A stretch of DNA of 64,000 bases from Streptomyces sp. Je 1-79. GTDB lineage: Bacteria > Actinomycetota > Actinomycetes > Streptomycetales > Streptomycetaceae. This document shows positions 52,204 to 61,408 of this stretch, in pieces. The stretch covers positions 482,177 to 546,176 of the forward strand of contig NZ_JAMGSL010000002.1 of assembly GCF_025195125.1 (NCBI RefSeq), in the 5' to 3' direction. The first letter of the stretch is position 1, and each line of letters begins with the position of its first letter. The notes below the pieces were generated by a model. The model did not search any database. It was not told the origin of the DNA and worked only from the letters and a program-made list of their open reading frames with translations. The position numbers were made by a program, and so were the translations under genes.

Positions 52204-53379
52204 ATGCGATCGATTCGTCCGCTGCTGGCCGCGGCAGCCGCCGTCGCGGCCTTGACGCTGACGGCGACGGCCTGCGGCCCGACCGAGGAGAACGCGGGCG
52301 ACAAGCCCAGCGTGCCCGCGAGCCCGTCCACCGGCGACAAGATCACGATTCCGGACGATCTCAAGGACCGGCTCAAGGAGCACGGGATCGACCTGGACAA
52401 GTGGAGGAACGGCGAGTGGAAGAACTGGGATCGCGACAAGTGGCTGCGTGAGGCGAAGGACTACGTCAACCCGATCATCGAGGACCTCTGGGACCCGGAC
52501 CGGATGCGCGATGCCCAGCGCCCCGACAAGCCGGTCGAGGAAGGGGACATCTCGGGTGACGAGGGGGTGACCGACCCGACCCCCGCGCGGGTCAGGGCGA
52601 AGGCCGTGCCGGCGCCGTACCACTCCAACGTGCCCGAGGCGGGCAAGGTGTTCTTCGACGGCCCCGAGGGGTCGATGGTCTGCTCGGCCACGGTCGTGAA
52701 GGACCCGGCCAACCCCGGCAAGTCCAACATGGTCTGGACGGCGGGCCACTGCGTGCACGCGGGCAAGAAGGGCGGCTGGTACCGCAACATCGCCTTCGTG
52801 CCCTCGTACAACGACCGCTCCCTGCCGACCGCGAAGCTGCAGGAGGCGACCCGCGAGCAGGTCGCCCCGTACGGCGTGTGGTGGGGCGACTGGGCCCAGA
52901 CCTCCGAGCAGTGGATCTCCGAGGGTGCGGCGACCGGCGGCCAGGGCGCTCCGTACGACTTCGCGGTCATCCATGTGACGCCGGAGAAGGGTGGCACGGG
53001 CAAGTCGCTGGAGGAGACGGTCGGTTCGGCGCTTCCGGTGGACTTCAACGCCCCCGCGGTGTCGAAGATCGCCAGCATGGAGGCGACCGGATACCCGGCC
53101 GGTCCGCCGTTCGACGGCCAGAAGATGTACCAGTGCAAGGACAAGCCGGGCCGGCTCTCGGTGAAGGCGGATCAGCCGACGATGCACCGCATCGGCTGCA
53201 CCATGACCGGTGGCTCGTCCGGTGGCGGCTGGGTGGCCGCGGGCAAGGACGGCAAGCCGGCGCTGGTGTCCAACACCTCGATCGGCCCGGTGACGGCCGG
53301 CTGGCTCGCCGGTCCTCGCCTGGGCGCCGAGGCGAAGGGCATCTACGACGAGGTAAGCAAGAAGTTCGCCGGCCGCTAG
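52204..53379 (+). CDS. Secreted trypsin-like serine protease-fold lipoprotein, paralogue 1
   Basis: A 391-aa exported protein. The N-terminal signal peptide ends in a lipobox-like LTATAC-G, suggesting lipid attachment. A charged helix with the distinctive 'KWRNGEWKNWDRDKWLREAKDYV' segment follows. The catalytic domain has His in 'WTAGHCVHAG', Asp in 'PYDFAVIHV' and Ser in 'TGGSSGGGW' (GGSSGGG in place of GDSGG), as in V8/glutamyl-endopeptidase-type S1 folds. The ATG at 52204 follows GGGGAGC. A near-identical paralogue follows at 53534. The substrate is unknown. Confidence 0.86.
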   Translation: MRSIRPLLAAAAAVAALTLTATACGPTEENAGDKPSVPASPSTGDKITIPDDLKDRLKEHGIDLDKWRNGEWKNWDRDKWLREAKDYVNPIIEDLWDPDRMRDAQRPDKPVEEGDISGDEGVTDPTPARVRAKAVPAPYHSNVPEAGKVFFDGPEGSMVCSATVVKDPANPGKSNMVWTAGHCVHAGKKGGWYRNIAFVPSYNDRSLPTAKLQEATREQVAPYGVWWGDWAQTSEQWISEGAATGGQGAPYDFAVIHVTPEKGGTGKSLEETVGSALPVDFNAPAVSKIASMEATGYPAGPPFDGQKMYQCKDKPGRLSVKADQPTMHRIGCTMTGGSSGGGWVAAGKDGKPALVSNTSIGPVTAGWLAGPRLGAEAKGIYDEVSKKFAGR

Positions 53380-53533
53380 ACGACGGTCGACGGGGCGGGA
53401 CCCTGCGGGGTCCCGCCCCTCGCCACGGGCATACTGTGCACCGCAAGTGACGCGTCCATGGCAACCGGACCACGGCATTCGGTCCGTGACGGCGCCCGGG
53501 ACGCGGGAACCATCATCAGGGGGATCACTACTC

Positions 53534-54694
53534 ATGCGCTCCACACGACTCATACCGACCTTCGCCGCGCTGGCGTCGGCCCTCGCGCTGACCGCCACCG
53601 CCTGCGGCCCGACCGAGACCCCGGCGGCCGACAAGCCCGCGGCGGAGACCAGCGCCCCCGCCACCGGAGGCGGCGACGCGGCGCTTCCCCAGGACCTCGC
53701 CGACAAGCTGAAGAAGCACGGCGTCGACCCGGACAAGTGGAAGAACGGCGAGTGGAAGAACTGGAACACGGACACCTGGCTCCGTGAGGCAGAGGACTTC
53801 GTCAACCCGGTGATCGAGGGACTCTGGGACTCCCGGCGGATGCAGTCCGCGAAGAGCCCGGACCAGACGATCGCCTCCACCGCGGGCTCCGGGGGCAGCG
53901 ACCCCGTGCCGCGGCCCGTCCAGGCCCAGCGGGAGAAGACGCCGTACCACCGCAACGCGGCACCGGTCGGCAAGATCTTCTTCGACTCGCCCCAGGGCCA
54001 CATGGTCTGTTCCGGCACGATCGTGAAGGACCCGCGCCGGCCCGGCAAGTCCAACATGGTGTGGACCGCGGGCCACTGCGTGCACGCCGGTCAGCGCGGC
54101 GGGTGGTACCGCAACATCACCTTCGTCCCCGCCTACAACGACCTCGGCAAGTCCCCGGCCGCCCTGCGCAACGCCCAGCCCCACGAGGAGGCGCCCTACG
54201 GCCAGTACTGGGCCGACTGGGCGGTGACCTCGGGCGAGTGGATCCAGCGCGGGGGCACGAACGCCGCCTGGCCGTACGACTACGCCGTGCTGCACGTGAA
54301 GCCGGCCCAGGGCAAGAAGTCCCTTGAGGAGACCGTCGGCGCGGCGCTGCCGGTCGACTTCTCGGCTCCGGCGCCTGCGCAGGCCGGGACGGTGGGCGCC
54401 TGGGGCTACCCGGCGGCACCGCCGTACAACGGTCTGATCATGCACAAGTGCCTGGACCGGGCGACCCGGATGACCACCGCGCCGGCCACGCCGACCATGT
54501 ACCGCATCGGCTGCACCATGACCGGTGGCTCGTCCGGTGGCGGCTGGTTCCGTGCCCTGCCCAACGGGACGACCGCGCTGGTGTCGAACACCTCGATCGG
54601 TCCGGCCGGCGGCAACGGCTGGCTTGCGGGTCCGCTCCTGGGCCGGGGCGCGAAGGACGCGCACGAGATGGTGAGCAAGAAGTTCGCCCGATGA
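53534..54694 (+). CDS. Secreted trypsin-like serine protease-fold lipoprotein, paralogue 2
   Basis: A 386-aa protein, similar to the gene before it over its whole length. It has the same LTATAC-G lipobox-like end, the same 'KWKNGEWKNWNTDTWLREAEDFV' segment, and triad contexts 'WTAGHCVHAG', 'PYDYAVLHV' and 'TGGSSGGGW'. The region between signal peptide and protease domain diverges most, so the pair arose by tandem duplication. The ATG at 53534 was chosen because its start matches paralogue 1 (MRSTRLIP...) and AGGGGG lies upstream. Three 29-bp tandem repeats begin at its stop codon. Confidence 0.86.
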   Translation: MRSTRLIPTFAALASALALTATACGPTETPAADKPAAETSAPATGGGDAALPQDLADKLKKHGVDPDKWKNGEWKNWNTDTWLREAEDFVNPVIEGLWDSRRMQSAKSPDQTIASTAGSGGSDPVPRPVQAQREKTPYHRNAAPVGKIFFDSPQGHMVCSGTIVKDPRRPGKSNMVWTAGHCVHAGQRGGWYRNITFVPAYNDLGKSPAALRNAQPHEEAPYGQYWADWAVTSGEWIQRGGTNAAWPYDYAVLHVKPAQGKKSLEETVGAALPVDFSAPAPAQAGTVGAWGYPAAPPYNGLIMHKCLDRATRMTTAPATPTMYRIGCTMTGGSSGGGWFRALPNGTTALVSNTSIGPAGGNGWLAGPLLGRGAKDAHEMVSKKFAR

Positions 54695-54778
54695 CCCCGC
54701 CCGCCGGCGCTCGGCAGCGCTGACCTCACCCGCTGCGGCTCGACAGCGCTGACCCCACCCGCCGGCGCTCGGCAGCGC
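54692..54778. repeat. Three 29-bp tandem repeats starting at the protease stop codon
   Basis: Units at 54692-54720, 54721-54749 and 54750-54778, each starting TGACC and ending CAGCGC. Units one and three are nearly identical; unit two has several substitutions. The first TGA is the stop codon of the second protease. Confidence 0.85.
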
Positions 54779-54823
54779 CGACCCGACGGCAGCGCCGCCG
54801 AGCCCCGCGAACAGATGGAACGC

Positions 54824-54861
54824 GGAAGGCCCCGCCCCCCTGATCGGGGGCGGGGCCTTCC
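54824..54861. terminator. Bidirectional terminator between protease 2 and hflX
   Basis: A perfect 16-bp stem GGAAGGCCCCGCCCCC (54824-54839) with GGGGGCGGGGCCTTCC (54846-54861) and a 6-nt loop, between convergent genes. Confidence 0.92.
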
Positions 54862-54881
54862 GTCTGTCGCAGGCGAACCGG

Positions 54882-56375
54882 TCAGTGAGCGGCCGCTACG
54901 TACGGCGTCAGGAACGCCGCCAGCTCCTCGTGCACCAGCGCCTTGAGCAGCGTGCCCTCGGGCGTGTGCTCCTCGGAGAGCAGCTCACCCTCGGCGTGCA
55001 CCCGGGAGACGAGACCGCCTTCCGTGTACGGCACGAGTGCCTCGATCTCCACGTTCGGACGCGGCAGCTCGGCGTCGATGAGCGCGAGCAGCTCCTCGAT
55101 GCCCTCGCCCGTGCGGGCGGAGACGGCGATCGCGTGCCGCTCGGCCCGCATCAGCCGCTGCAGTACGAGCGGGTCGGCCGCGTCCGCCTTGTTGACGACC
55201 ACGACCTCCGGCACGTTCACCGCGCCGACGTCGCGGAACACCTCGCGTACGGCGGCGAGCTGCTCCTCCGGTGCCGGGTGCGAGCCGTCCACCACGTGCA
55301 GGATCAGGTCGGAGTCCCCGACCTCCTCCATGGTGGAGCGGAACGCCTCGACCAGGTGGTGCGGCAGATGCCGTACGAACCCGACCGTGTCGGCCAGGGT
55401 GTACACCCGGCCGCCGGGCGTCTCGGCCCGGCGCACGGTCGGGTCGAGGGTGGCGAACAGTGCGTTCTCCACCAGCACACCCGCGCCGGTCAGCCGGTTG
55501 AGCAGGGAGGACTTGCCGGCGTTGGTGTAACCGGCGATGGCGACGGAGGGAACCTTGTGACGGCGCCGCTCCTGCCGCTTGATGTCACGGCCGGTCTTCA
55601 TCTCCGCGATCTCCCGGCGCATCTTCGCCATCTTCTCGCGGATCCGACGCCGGTCGGTCTCGATCTTGGTCTCACCGGGACCACGGGTGGCCATGCCGCC
55701 ACCGCCGCCGCCACCCATCTGACGGGAGAGCGACTGACCCCAGCCTCGCAGTCGCGGCAGCATGTACTGCATCTGCGCGAGCGCGACCTGCGCCTTGCCC
55801 TCTCGGGACTTGGCGTGCTGGGCGAAGATGTCGAGGATCAGGGCGGTCCGGTCGACCACCTTCACCTTGACGACGTCTTCGAGGGCGATGAGCTGGCCGG
55901 GGCTGAGCTCGCCGTCACAGACGACGGTGTCGGCGCCGGACTCGAGCACGATGTCCCGCAGCTCACGGGCCTTGCCCGAACCGATGAAGGTGGCCGGGTC
56001 GGGCTTGTCACGGCGCTGGATCACGCCGTCGAGTACGAGGGCACCCGCCGTCTCGGCGAGGGCCGCCAGTTCGGCGAGAGAGTTCTCCGCGTCCTGGACG
56101 GTCCCCGAGGTCCACACGCCGACCAGCACCACACGCTCCAGGCGCAGCTGCCGGTACTCGACCTCGGTGACGTCCTCGAGCTCGGTGGAGAGGCCCGCCA
56201 CACGCCGCAGAGCCGCGCGCTCGGAGCGGTCGAACTGATCGCCGTCCCGCTCTCCGTCGATCTCGTGGCTCCAGGCGACGTCCTCTTCCATCAGGGCATC
56301 GGCCCGAAGGCTCTCGGTGCGGCGCGTCTCCGCGAAGCTCTGCTCGTCCTGGGAAGGGGATGAAGAGGAGGTCAT
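54882..56375 (-). CDS. hflX: GTPase HflX
   Basis: A 497-aa ribosome-associated GTPase that splits stalled ribosomes under stress. The N-terminal HflX domain has 'TFIGSGKARELRDIV' and 'VVDRTALILDIFAQHAKSREGKAQVALAQMQYMLPRLRG', followed by a Gly-rich hinge (GGGGGGG) and 'TRGPGETKIETDRRRI'. The G domain has 'GYTNAGKSSL', 'DTVGFVRHLP' and 'VVNKADA'. The N-terminal 65 residues are an acidic extension. The ATG at 56375 follows AAGGATCAA. It converges with the proteases, with a strong terminator between. Confidence 0.95.
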   Translation of the reverse strand: MTSSSSPSQDEQSFAETRRTESLRADALMEEDVAWSHEIDGERDGDQFDRSERAALRRVAGLSTELEDVTEVEYRQLRLERVVLVGVWTSGTVQDAENSLAELAALAETAGALVLDGVIQRRDKPDPATFIGSGKARELRDIVLESGADTVVCDGELSPGQLIALEDVVKVKVVDRTALILDIFAQHAKSREGKAQVALAQMQYMLPRLRGWGQSLSRQMGGGGGGGMATRGPGETKIETDRRRIREKMAKMRREIAEMKTGRDIKRQERRRHKVPSVAIAGYTNAGKSSLLNRLTGAGVLVENALFATLDPTVRRAETPGGRVYTLADTVGFVRHLPHHLVEAFRSTMEEVGDSDLILHVVDGSHPAPEEQLAAVREVFRDVGAVNVPEVVVVNKADAADPLVLQRLMRAERHAIAVSARTGEGIEELLALIDAELPRPNVEIEALVPYTEGGLVSRVHAEGELLSEEHTPEGTLLKALVHEELAAFLTPYVAAAH

Positions 56376-56493
56376 TTGATCCTTACGTCGATGGAAAGTC
56401 GTTGCGTCGATCACAACGTGTGACGGCACCGAAAGATTCCCGGGCCGGCCGCGTCGTCGACCTGACGATGGTGTCACGGTCGGCCCGGGCGCG

Positions 56494-57999
56494 TCATCCG
56501 GGTTTCACGGCGGTCCTCACGCCGCCTCGGGTCTTCTCGGCCGGCCGGGAGCGCCAGTCCGCGTGCCCGGGCATCGGCGGGGTCTTCTCGGCGTACAGCC
56601 AGCCGTCGAAGAAGGACGTGAGGTCACGCCCCGCGATCTCGGATGCCAGCGCGGTGAAGTCGGCGGTGGTCGCGGTGGCGTCCCGGTGTTCGGTGACCCA
56701 GCGACGCTCCACCGCCTGGAAGGCCTCCGCGCCGATCTCCTGCCGCAGCGCGTAGAGGACGAGCGCGCTCCCGTCGTACACCACGGGGCGGAAGAGGCTG
56801 ATCTTCTGGCCCGGCGTGGGCGGCTCGGGGGCGGCGGGCGGGCCGCCGTCCGCGCGCCAGGCGTCGGAGGAGGCGTAGGCGGCCTTCATACGCCGCTCCA
56901 GGGACTGCCCCGCGGTCTCCTCCGCGTACAGCGCCTCGTACCAGCTGGCGTGCCCCTCGTTGAGCCACAGGTCGGACCAGGTGCGGGGCGAGACGCTGTT
57001 GCCGAACCAGTGGTGGGCCAGCTCGTGGACCATGATCGAGTCGACGTACCACTCCGGGAACCCGGGCTCGGTGAACAGTCTTCTCTCGAAGAGGGAGAGG
57101 GTCTGCGTCTCCAGCTCGAATCCGGTCGTGGCGTCGGCGATCAGCAGCCCGTAGGTCTCGAAGGGGTAGGGGCCGACCTGGCGCTCCATCCACTCCACAT
57201 GGCCGGGGGTGCGCTTGAGCCAGGGCTCCAGAAGGTCCCGGTCGGCGGTACGGACCACGTCCCGCAGGGGCAGGTCGTGGGGCCCGGTCCGGTGGACGAC
57301 GGTCGTACGGCCGATGGAGACCTGGGCGAGCTCGGTGGCCATGGGGTGGGTCGTGCGGTAGGTCCAGGTGGTGGTGGTTCCGTCCGTGGTCCGGCCCGCC
57401 GGCAGGCCGTTGGCGACGGCGGTGAGCGAGCTGGGCGTGGTGATCCGGAAGGTGAAGTACGCCTTGTCGGCGGGGTGATCGTTGGAGGGGAAGACCCGGT
57501 GGGCGGCGTCGGCCTGGTTGGCCATGGCGAGGCCGTCGCCGGTACGGACCCAGCCGCCGACGTCGGCGGAACCGGTGGGGTCGCTGGTGTGGGTGACGGC
57601 GATGGCCAGCGCGTCGCCGCTCTCCACCGCCTGGGCGGGGGTGATCACCAGGTCTTCGCCGCTGCTCTGGAAGGACGCCGGCGCTCCGTCGACGGTGACG
57701 GAGGCGACCGTCCCGTGCGTGAAGTCGAGGTTGATCCGCTCCAGATCGTCCGTGGCGAGGGCCTCGATCCGGGTCACGGCGGCGAGCGGTTCGGTGTTCT
57801 TTCCCGGGTACGTGAGGTCGATGTCGTACGTGAGGACGTCGTAGCCCGGGTTGCCGAGGTGCGGGAAGAGCGGGTCTCCGATGCCGAGCGGCGTCGGCGC
57901 GGGGAGGGCGGCGGCGACGAGCCCGGCCGATGCGGCGACGAGGACGGCGGAGCGCAGCCACCGCGCGCGTGGGGACGGGTTTCGGGGTGTGAGCGGCAT
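56494..57999 (-). CDS. Secreted M1 family metallopeptidase (aminopeptidase N-like)
   Basis: A 501-aa zinc peptidase. An N-terminal hydrophobic segment after basic residues ('RWLRSAVLVAASAGLVAAALPAP') is a probable signal peptide. A beta-sandwich N-terminal domain is followed by the catalytic zinc site 'HELAHHWFGN' (HExxH) and 'LWLNEGHASWYEALYAE' with the third ligand Glu. The C-terminal domain is short, as in single-domain bacterial M1 proteins. The ATG at 57999 lacks a strong ribosome-binding site. It lies upstream of hflX on the same strand, 118 nt away. It probably trims N-terminal residues from peptides outside the cell. Confidence 0.9.
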   Translation of the reverse strand: MPLTPRNPSPRARWLRSAVLVAASAGLVAAALPAPTPLGIGDPLFPHLGNPGYDVLTYDIDLTYPGKNTEPLAAVTRIEALATDDLERINLDFTHGTVASVTVDGAPASFQSSGEDLVITPAQAVESGDALAIAVTHTSDPTGSADVGGWVRTGDGLAMANQADAAHRVFPSNDHPADKAYFTFRITTPSSLTAVANGLPAGRTTDGTTTTWTYRTTHPMATELAQVSIGRTTVVHRTGPHDLPLRDVVRTADRDLLEPWLKRTPGHVEWMERQVGPYPFETYGLLIADATTGFELETQTLSLFERRLFTEPGFPEWYVDSIMVHELAHHWFGNSVSPRTWSDLWLNEGHASWYEALYAEETAGQSLERRMKAAYASSDAWRADGGPPAAPEPPTPGQKISLFRPVVYDGSALVLYALRQEIGAEAFQAVERRWVTEHRDATATTADFTALASEIAGRDLTSFFDGWLYAEKTPPMPGHADWRSRPAEKTRGGVRTAVKPG

Positions 58000-58095
58000 G
58001 GGCTACGGCTACCAGTGCGTTCGCCGCTCCCCCGGACGGCGCGCTCACCCACCACCCGAAGGGGTCACTCCGGCGCTGACGTCACCGTCCTGACC

Positions 58096-60231
58096 TCACT
58101 CCTCGTGCGTCGCGGGGTGCCGGGCGCGGTTCACGTCGTACACCCCGGGTACGTCGCGCATGGCCCGCATCAGCGCGGGCAGCCCGGCGGCGTCGGGAAG
58201 TTGCAGCGTGTACGTGTGCCGGACCCGCTGCTCGACGGGGGGCTCGACGGTCGCCGAGACGACGGCGACGCCCTCTCCGGCGATGGCCTCGGTGAGGTCG
58301 GCGAGGAGCCGGGGCCGGCCGAAGGCCTCGGCGACGAGCGTGACGCGGCACTCCGCGGTGTCGCCCCAGCGGACGGTGACGGGTGCGCGCCCCAGCCGTC
58401 TCATCGCCCCGACGGCGGCGCAGCCGGCGCGGTGGGCGGTGACGGATCCGCCGCGGACCTGGAAGCCGGTGATCTCGTCGGGGGGTACGGGGGTGCAGCA
58501 GCCGGCCGGGCGTACGGCGGTGGCCGGGGCGCCGGGCAGGTCCGCGTGGAGCTTGGCGCCCGAGCGCCGGTCGGCGGTGACGGAGACGGGCGGCCTCGGG
58601 TCGGCTTCCGGCGCCTTGACGGCTTCGGGGTGCGCCTGGAGCCAGGCGGTGATCGCGATTCTCGCGGCGGGCGTACGGGCGTGCTCCAGCCAGCCCGGGG
58701 AGGGGCCGGACGTGGAGTCCTGGGCGAGCAGCAGCTGGACGGTGTCGCCGTCGTTCAGGACCGTACTGAGCGTCGCCAGGCGGCCGTTGACGCGCGCCCC
58801 GAGGCAGTTGTGGGCGGCGGCGCCGTGCTGGGCGTAGGCGGCGTCGACGCAGCTCGCCCCGGCGGGCAGGCTGATCGTGCCGGGGGCGCCGCCGTCGGCG
58901 CGGAAGACGGTGATCTCCTGGTCCTCGGCGAGGTCGGCGCGGAGCGAGGTCCAGAAGGTGTCGGGGTCGGGGGTGGACTCCTGCCAGTCGAGGAGCCGGG
59001 AGAGCCAGCCGGGGCGGGTGGGGTCGGCGCGTTCGCCGTCCTCGGCGGGCTCGACGCCGTCGCCGATCGTCGGGGGCGTGTACGGGTTGCCCAGCGCGAC
59101 GACGCCGGCCTCGGCGACCTTGTGCATCTGGTGCGTACGGATGAGGACTTCGGCGACGGCCCCGTCGGGGGCGGCGACGGCGGTGTGCAGTGACTGGTAC
59201 AGGTTGAACTTGGGGGCCGCGATGAAGTCCTTGAACTCGGAGATCACCGGGGTGAAACAGGTGTGGAGTTCGCCGAGGACGGCGTAACAGTCGGCGTCCT
59301 CGGCCACCAGGACGAGGAGTCGGCCGAAGTCGCCGCCGCGCAGGTCGCCGCGCTTGAGGCGGACGCGGTGGACGGAGACGAAGTGCCGGGGGCGGACGAG
59401 GACTTCGGCGGCGATGTCCGCCTCGCGCAGGACGGCGGAGACGCTGTCTGCGATGGTGGCGAGGTCGTCGCCCGCCCCGGTGTTCTCGGCGATGAGGGCG
59501 CGGGTGTTCTCGTACTCCTCGGGGTGGAGGATCGCGAAGACGAGGTCCTCCAGCTCGGTCTTGAGCGCCTGGACGCCGAGCCGTTCGGCGAGCGGGATGA
59601 GGACGTCGCGGGTGACCTTGGCGATCCGGACCTGTTTCTCGGGCCGCATCACGCCGAGGGTGCGCATGTTGTGGAGCCGGTCGGCGAGTTTGATCGACAT
59701 CACGCGGACGTCGTTGCCGGTGGCGAGGAGCATCTTGCGGAAGGTCTCCGGTTCGGCGGCGGCGCCGTAGTCGATCTTCTCCACCTTGGTGACGCCGTCG
59801 ACGAGATAGGCGACTTCGGCGCCGAACTCCTCCCGAACCTGATCGAGCGTCACCTCGGTGTCCTCGACGGTGTCGTGGAGGAGGGCGGCGGTCAACGTCG
59901 TCGTCTCCGCGCCGAGTTCGGCGAGGATCAGGGTGACCGCGAGCGGGTGGGTGATGTACGGCTCACCGCTCTTGCGGAACTGTCCGCGGTGCGAGAACTC
60001 GGCCAGGACGTAGGCGCGGCGCAGCACGGCCAGGTCGGCGTCGGGGTGATGGGCCCGATGGGCCTCCGCGACATGTCCGATGGCGTCGGGCAGGCGGCCC
60101 CGGGTGGTGGGTCCGAGAGCGGCGCGGCCCAGCCGGCGGAGGTCGATCCTCGGGCGGGCGCGCCTGCGGTTCGGAGCGTCGGGGCCCGTGGCCTCCGCTG
60201 CGCTGACAGGGTTGGTGGCCTCTGCACTCAC
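58096..60231 (-). CDS. Rel/Spo homologue (RSH), (p)ppGpp hydrolase-type
   Basis: A 711-aa RelA/SpoT homologue. The HD hydrolase domain is intact: 'YITHPLAVTLILAELG', 'TLTAALLHDTVEDTEVTLDQV' and 'SIKLADRLHNMRTLG'. The synthetase region is recognisable only in part ('EFKDFIAAPKFNLYQSLHTAVAAPDGAVAEVLIRTHQMHKVAEAGVVALG'). The normal block before it, with 'RxKxxxSIxxKM...DLxGxRV', is replaced by 'RVRLKRGDLRGGDFGRLLVLVAED', and 'AAHW' by 'VVALG', so synthetase activity may be lost or reduced. TGS and ACT domains follow. The GTG at 60231 has GGAGG about 7 nt upstream. S. coelicolor has a second such gene, rshA, besides relA; this appears to be its orthologue. Confidence 0.88.
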   Translation of the reverse strand: MSAEATNPVSAAEATGPDAPNRRRARPRIDLRRLGRAALGPTTRGRLPDAIGHVAEAHRAHHPDADLAVLRRAYVLAEFSHRGQFRKSGEPYITHPLAVTLILAELGAETTTLTAALLHDTVEDTEVTLDQVREEFGAEVAYLVDGVTKVEKIDYGAAAEPETFRKMLLATGNDVRVMSIKLADRLHNMRTLGVMRPEKQVRIAKVTRDVLIPLAERLGVQALKTELEDLVFAILHPEEYENTRALIAENTGAGDDLATIADSVSAVLREADIAAEVLVRPRHFVSVHRVRLKRGDLRGGDFGRLLVLVAEDADCYAVLGELHTCFTPVISEFKDFIAAPKFNLYQSLHTAVAAPDGAVAEVLIRTHQMHKVAEAGVVALGNPYTPPTIGDGVEPAEDGERADPTRPGWLSRLLDWQESTPDPDTFWTSLRADLAEDQEITVFRADGGAPGTISLPAGASCVDAAYAQHGAAAHNCLGARVNGRLATLSTVLNDGDTVQLLLAQDSTSGPSPGWLEHARTPAARIAITAWLQAHPEAVKAPEADPRPPVSVTADRRSGAKLHADLPGAPATAVRPAGCCTPVPPDEITGFQVRGGSVTAHRAGCAAVGAMRRLGRAPVTVRWGDTAECRVTLVAEAFGRPRLLADLTEAIAGEGVAVVSATVEPPVEQRVRHTYTLQLPDAAGLPALMRAMRDVPGVYDVNRARHPATHEE

Positions 60232-60358
60232 TGGGGCACCTCCGGCGGCGTCGACCGGCGGTGGTCGGGCAAGGCGTGCCCGCGGGGCCGGTGCTTGATG
60301 CTACCGACCCCACCACGGGGCGCAGTCCCGCTCTCGCCCAGCGTGAAACGGATCACCC

Positions 60359-60394
60359 ATTCGAGCGAACGATCAGTCGTTGACTGTTTCGAAT
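60359..60394. promoter_or_regulatory. Palindromic element upstream of the rsh gene
   Basis: In the 215-nt gap between dapF and the rsh gene, the dyad CAGTC-GTT-GACTG (60374-60386) is nested in ATTCGA...TCGAAT (60359-60364 and 60389-60394). The outer pair is not concentric with the inner one. It lies 128 nt upstream of the rsh start and could be an operator. Confidence 0.35.
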
Positions 60395-60446
60395 ATGTCC
60401 GTCGGGCCCTGTCGGTCCTTACGCCGTACGGTACCGGCGCCGAGGG

Positions 60447-61322
60447 TCAGTGACCGGTCAGCCAGGCGGGGTCGATCGTGCCTTCGCCGACGATGACGGC
60501 CGGGCCGGTCATGTCCAGCTCCCCGTCGGGGTGCTCGGTGATGAGCAGCGTGCCGCCGAGGACGTCGACGGTGTACGTCACGGGCGTCCCGCTCACGGCG
60601 GGATCGACGCCGTCCCGGCGGGCGGTGGCCACGGCGACGGCGCAGGCGCCCGTGCCGCAGGAGCGGGTTTCGGAGGCACCGCGCTCGTGTACACGCATGG
60701 CCACGTGGCGGGGGCCGCGGTCGGCGACGAACTCGATGTTCACACCGTCCGGGAAGACCTCGGCCGGGGCGTAGGGGGGCTCGGTGAACAGGTCACCCGC
60801 GTGGTCGAGGGAGTCGACGAAGGCGACGGCGTGCGGATTGCCCATGTTCACGTTGCGGGCGGGCCAGCTGCGGCCGTCGACGGAGACGGTGACGCCATCC
60901 TCGGGAAGCCGGGCGCGGCCCATGGAGACGGTGACGGACCCGTCCTTGTCCAGATGGACCCGCTTGATCCCGCCGCGGGTGGCGACGGCGACCTCGCCGG
61001 CGGTGATGTGCCCGGCGCGCTCCAGATAGCGGGCGAAGACGCGGACGCCGTTGCCGCACATCTCGGCGACCGAGCCGTCCGCGTTCCGGTAGTCCATGAA
61101 CCACTCGGCCTCGTCGGCCATGGAGCGGGCCTCGGGGTGGGCCGCGCTCCGGACCACGTGCAGCACCCCGTCGCCGCCGATACCGGCCCGTCGGTCGCAG
61201 ATCCGCGCGACGGCGGCGGGCGACAGCTCGATGGCGTTGTCGGCGTCGGGGACGATCACGAAGTCGTTCTCGGTCCCGTGGCCCTTGAGGAATGCGAGCG
61301 GCGAGGTCTGCGTGGTGGTCAC
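60447..61322 (-). CDS. dapF: Diaminopimelate epimerase
   Basis: A 291-aa enzyme converting LL- to meso-diaminopimelate for lysine and peptidoglycan synthesis. The two catalytic cysteines are in 'AEMCGNGVRVFARYL' (Cys89) and 'ETRSCGTGACAVAVA' (Cys222). 'FLKGHGTENDFVIV' near the N-terminus and 'NMGNPHAVAFVD' are family motifs. The GTG at 61322 is preferred since the protein then starts just before the family N-terminus; an earlier GTG at 61352 is possible. It is in normal length range. It reads toward the rsh gene on the same strand. Confidence 0.95.
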   Translation of the reverse strand: MTTTQTSPLAFLKGHGTENDFVIVPDADNAIELSPAAVARICDRRAGIGGDGVLHVVRSAAHPEARSMADEAEWFMDYRNADGSVAEMCGNGVRVFARYLERAGHITAGEVAVATRGGIKRVHLDKDGSVTVSMGRARLPEDGVTVSVDGRSWPARNVNMGNPHAVAFVDSLDHAGDLFTEPPYAPAEVFPDGVNIEFVADRGPRHVAMRVHERGASETRSCGTGACAVAVATARRDGVDPAVSGTPVTYTVDVLGGTLLITEHPDGELDMTGPAVIVGEGTIDPAWLTGH

Positions 61323-61408
61323 GGGATCAACTGTACGGGTCGGGTCCGACACCCGCCTCGACGGTCCACCGCTCGGGCGGCGCGCCGCCGGAGCCGCCGA
61401 TCGGGCCG

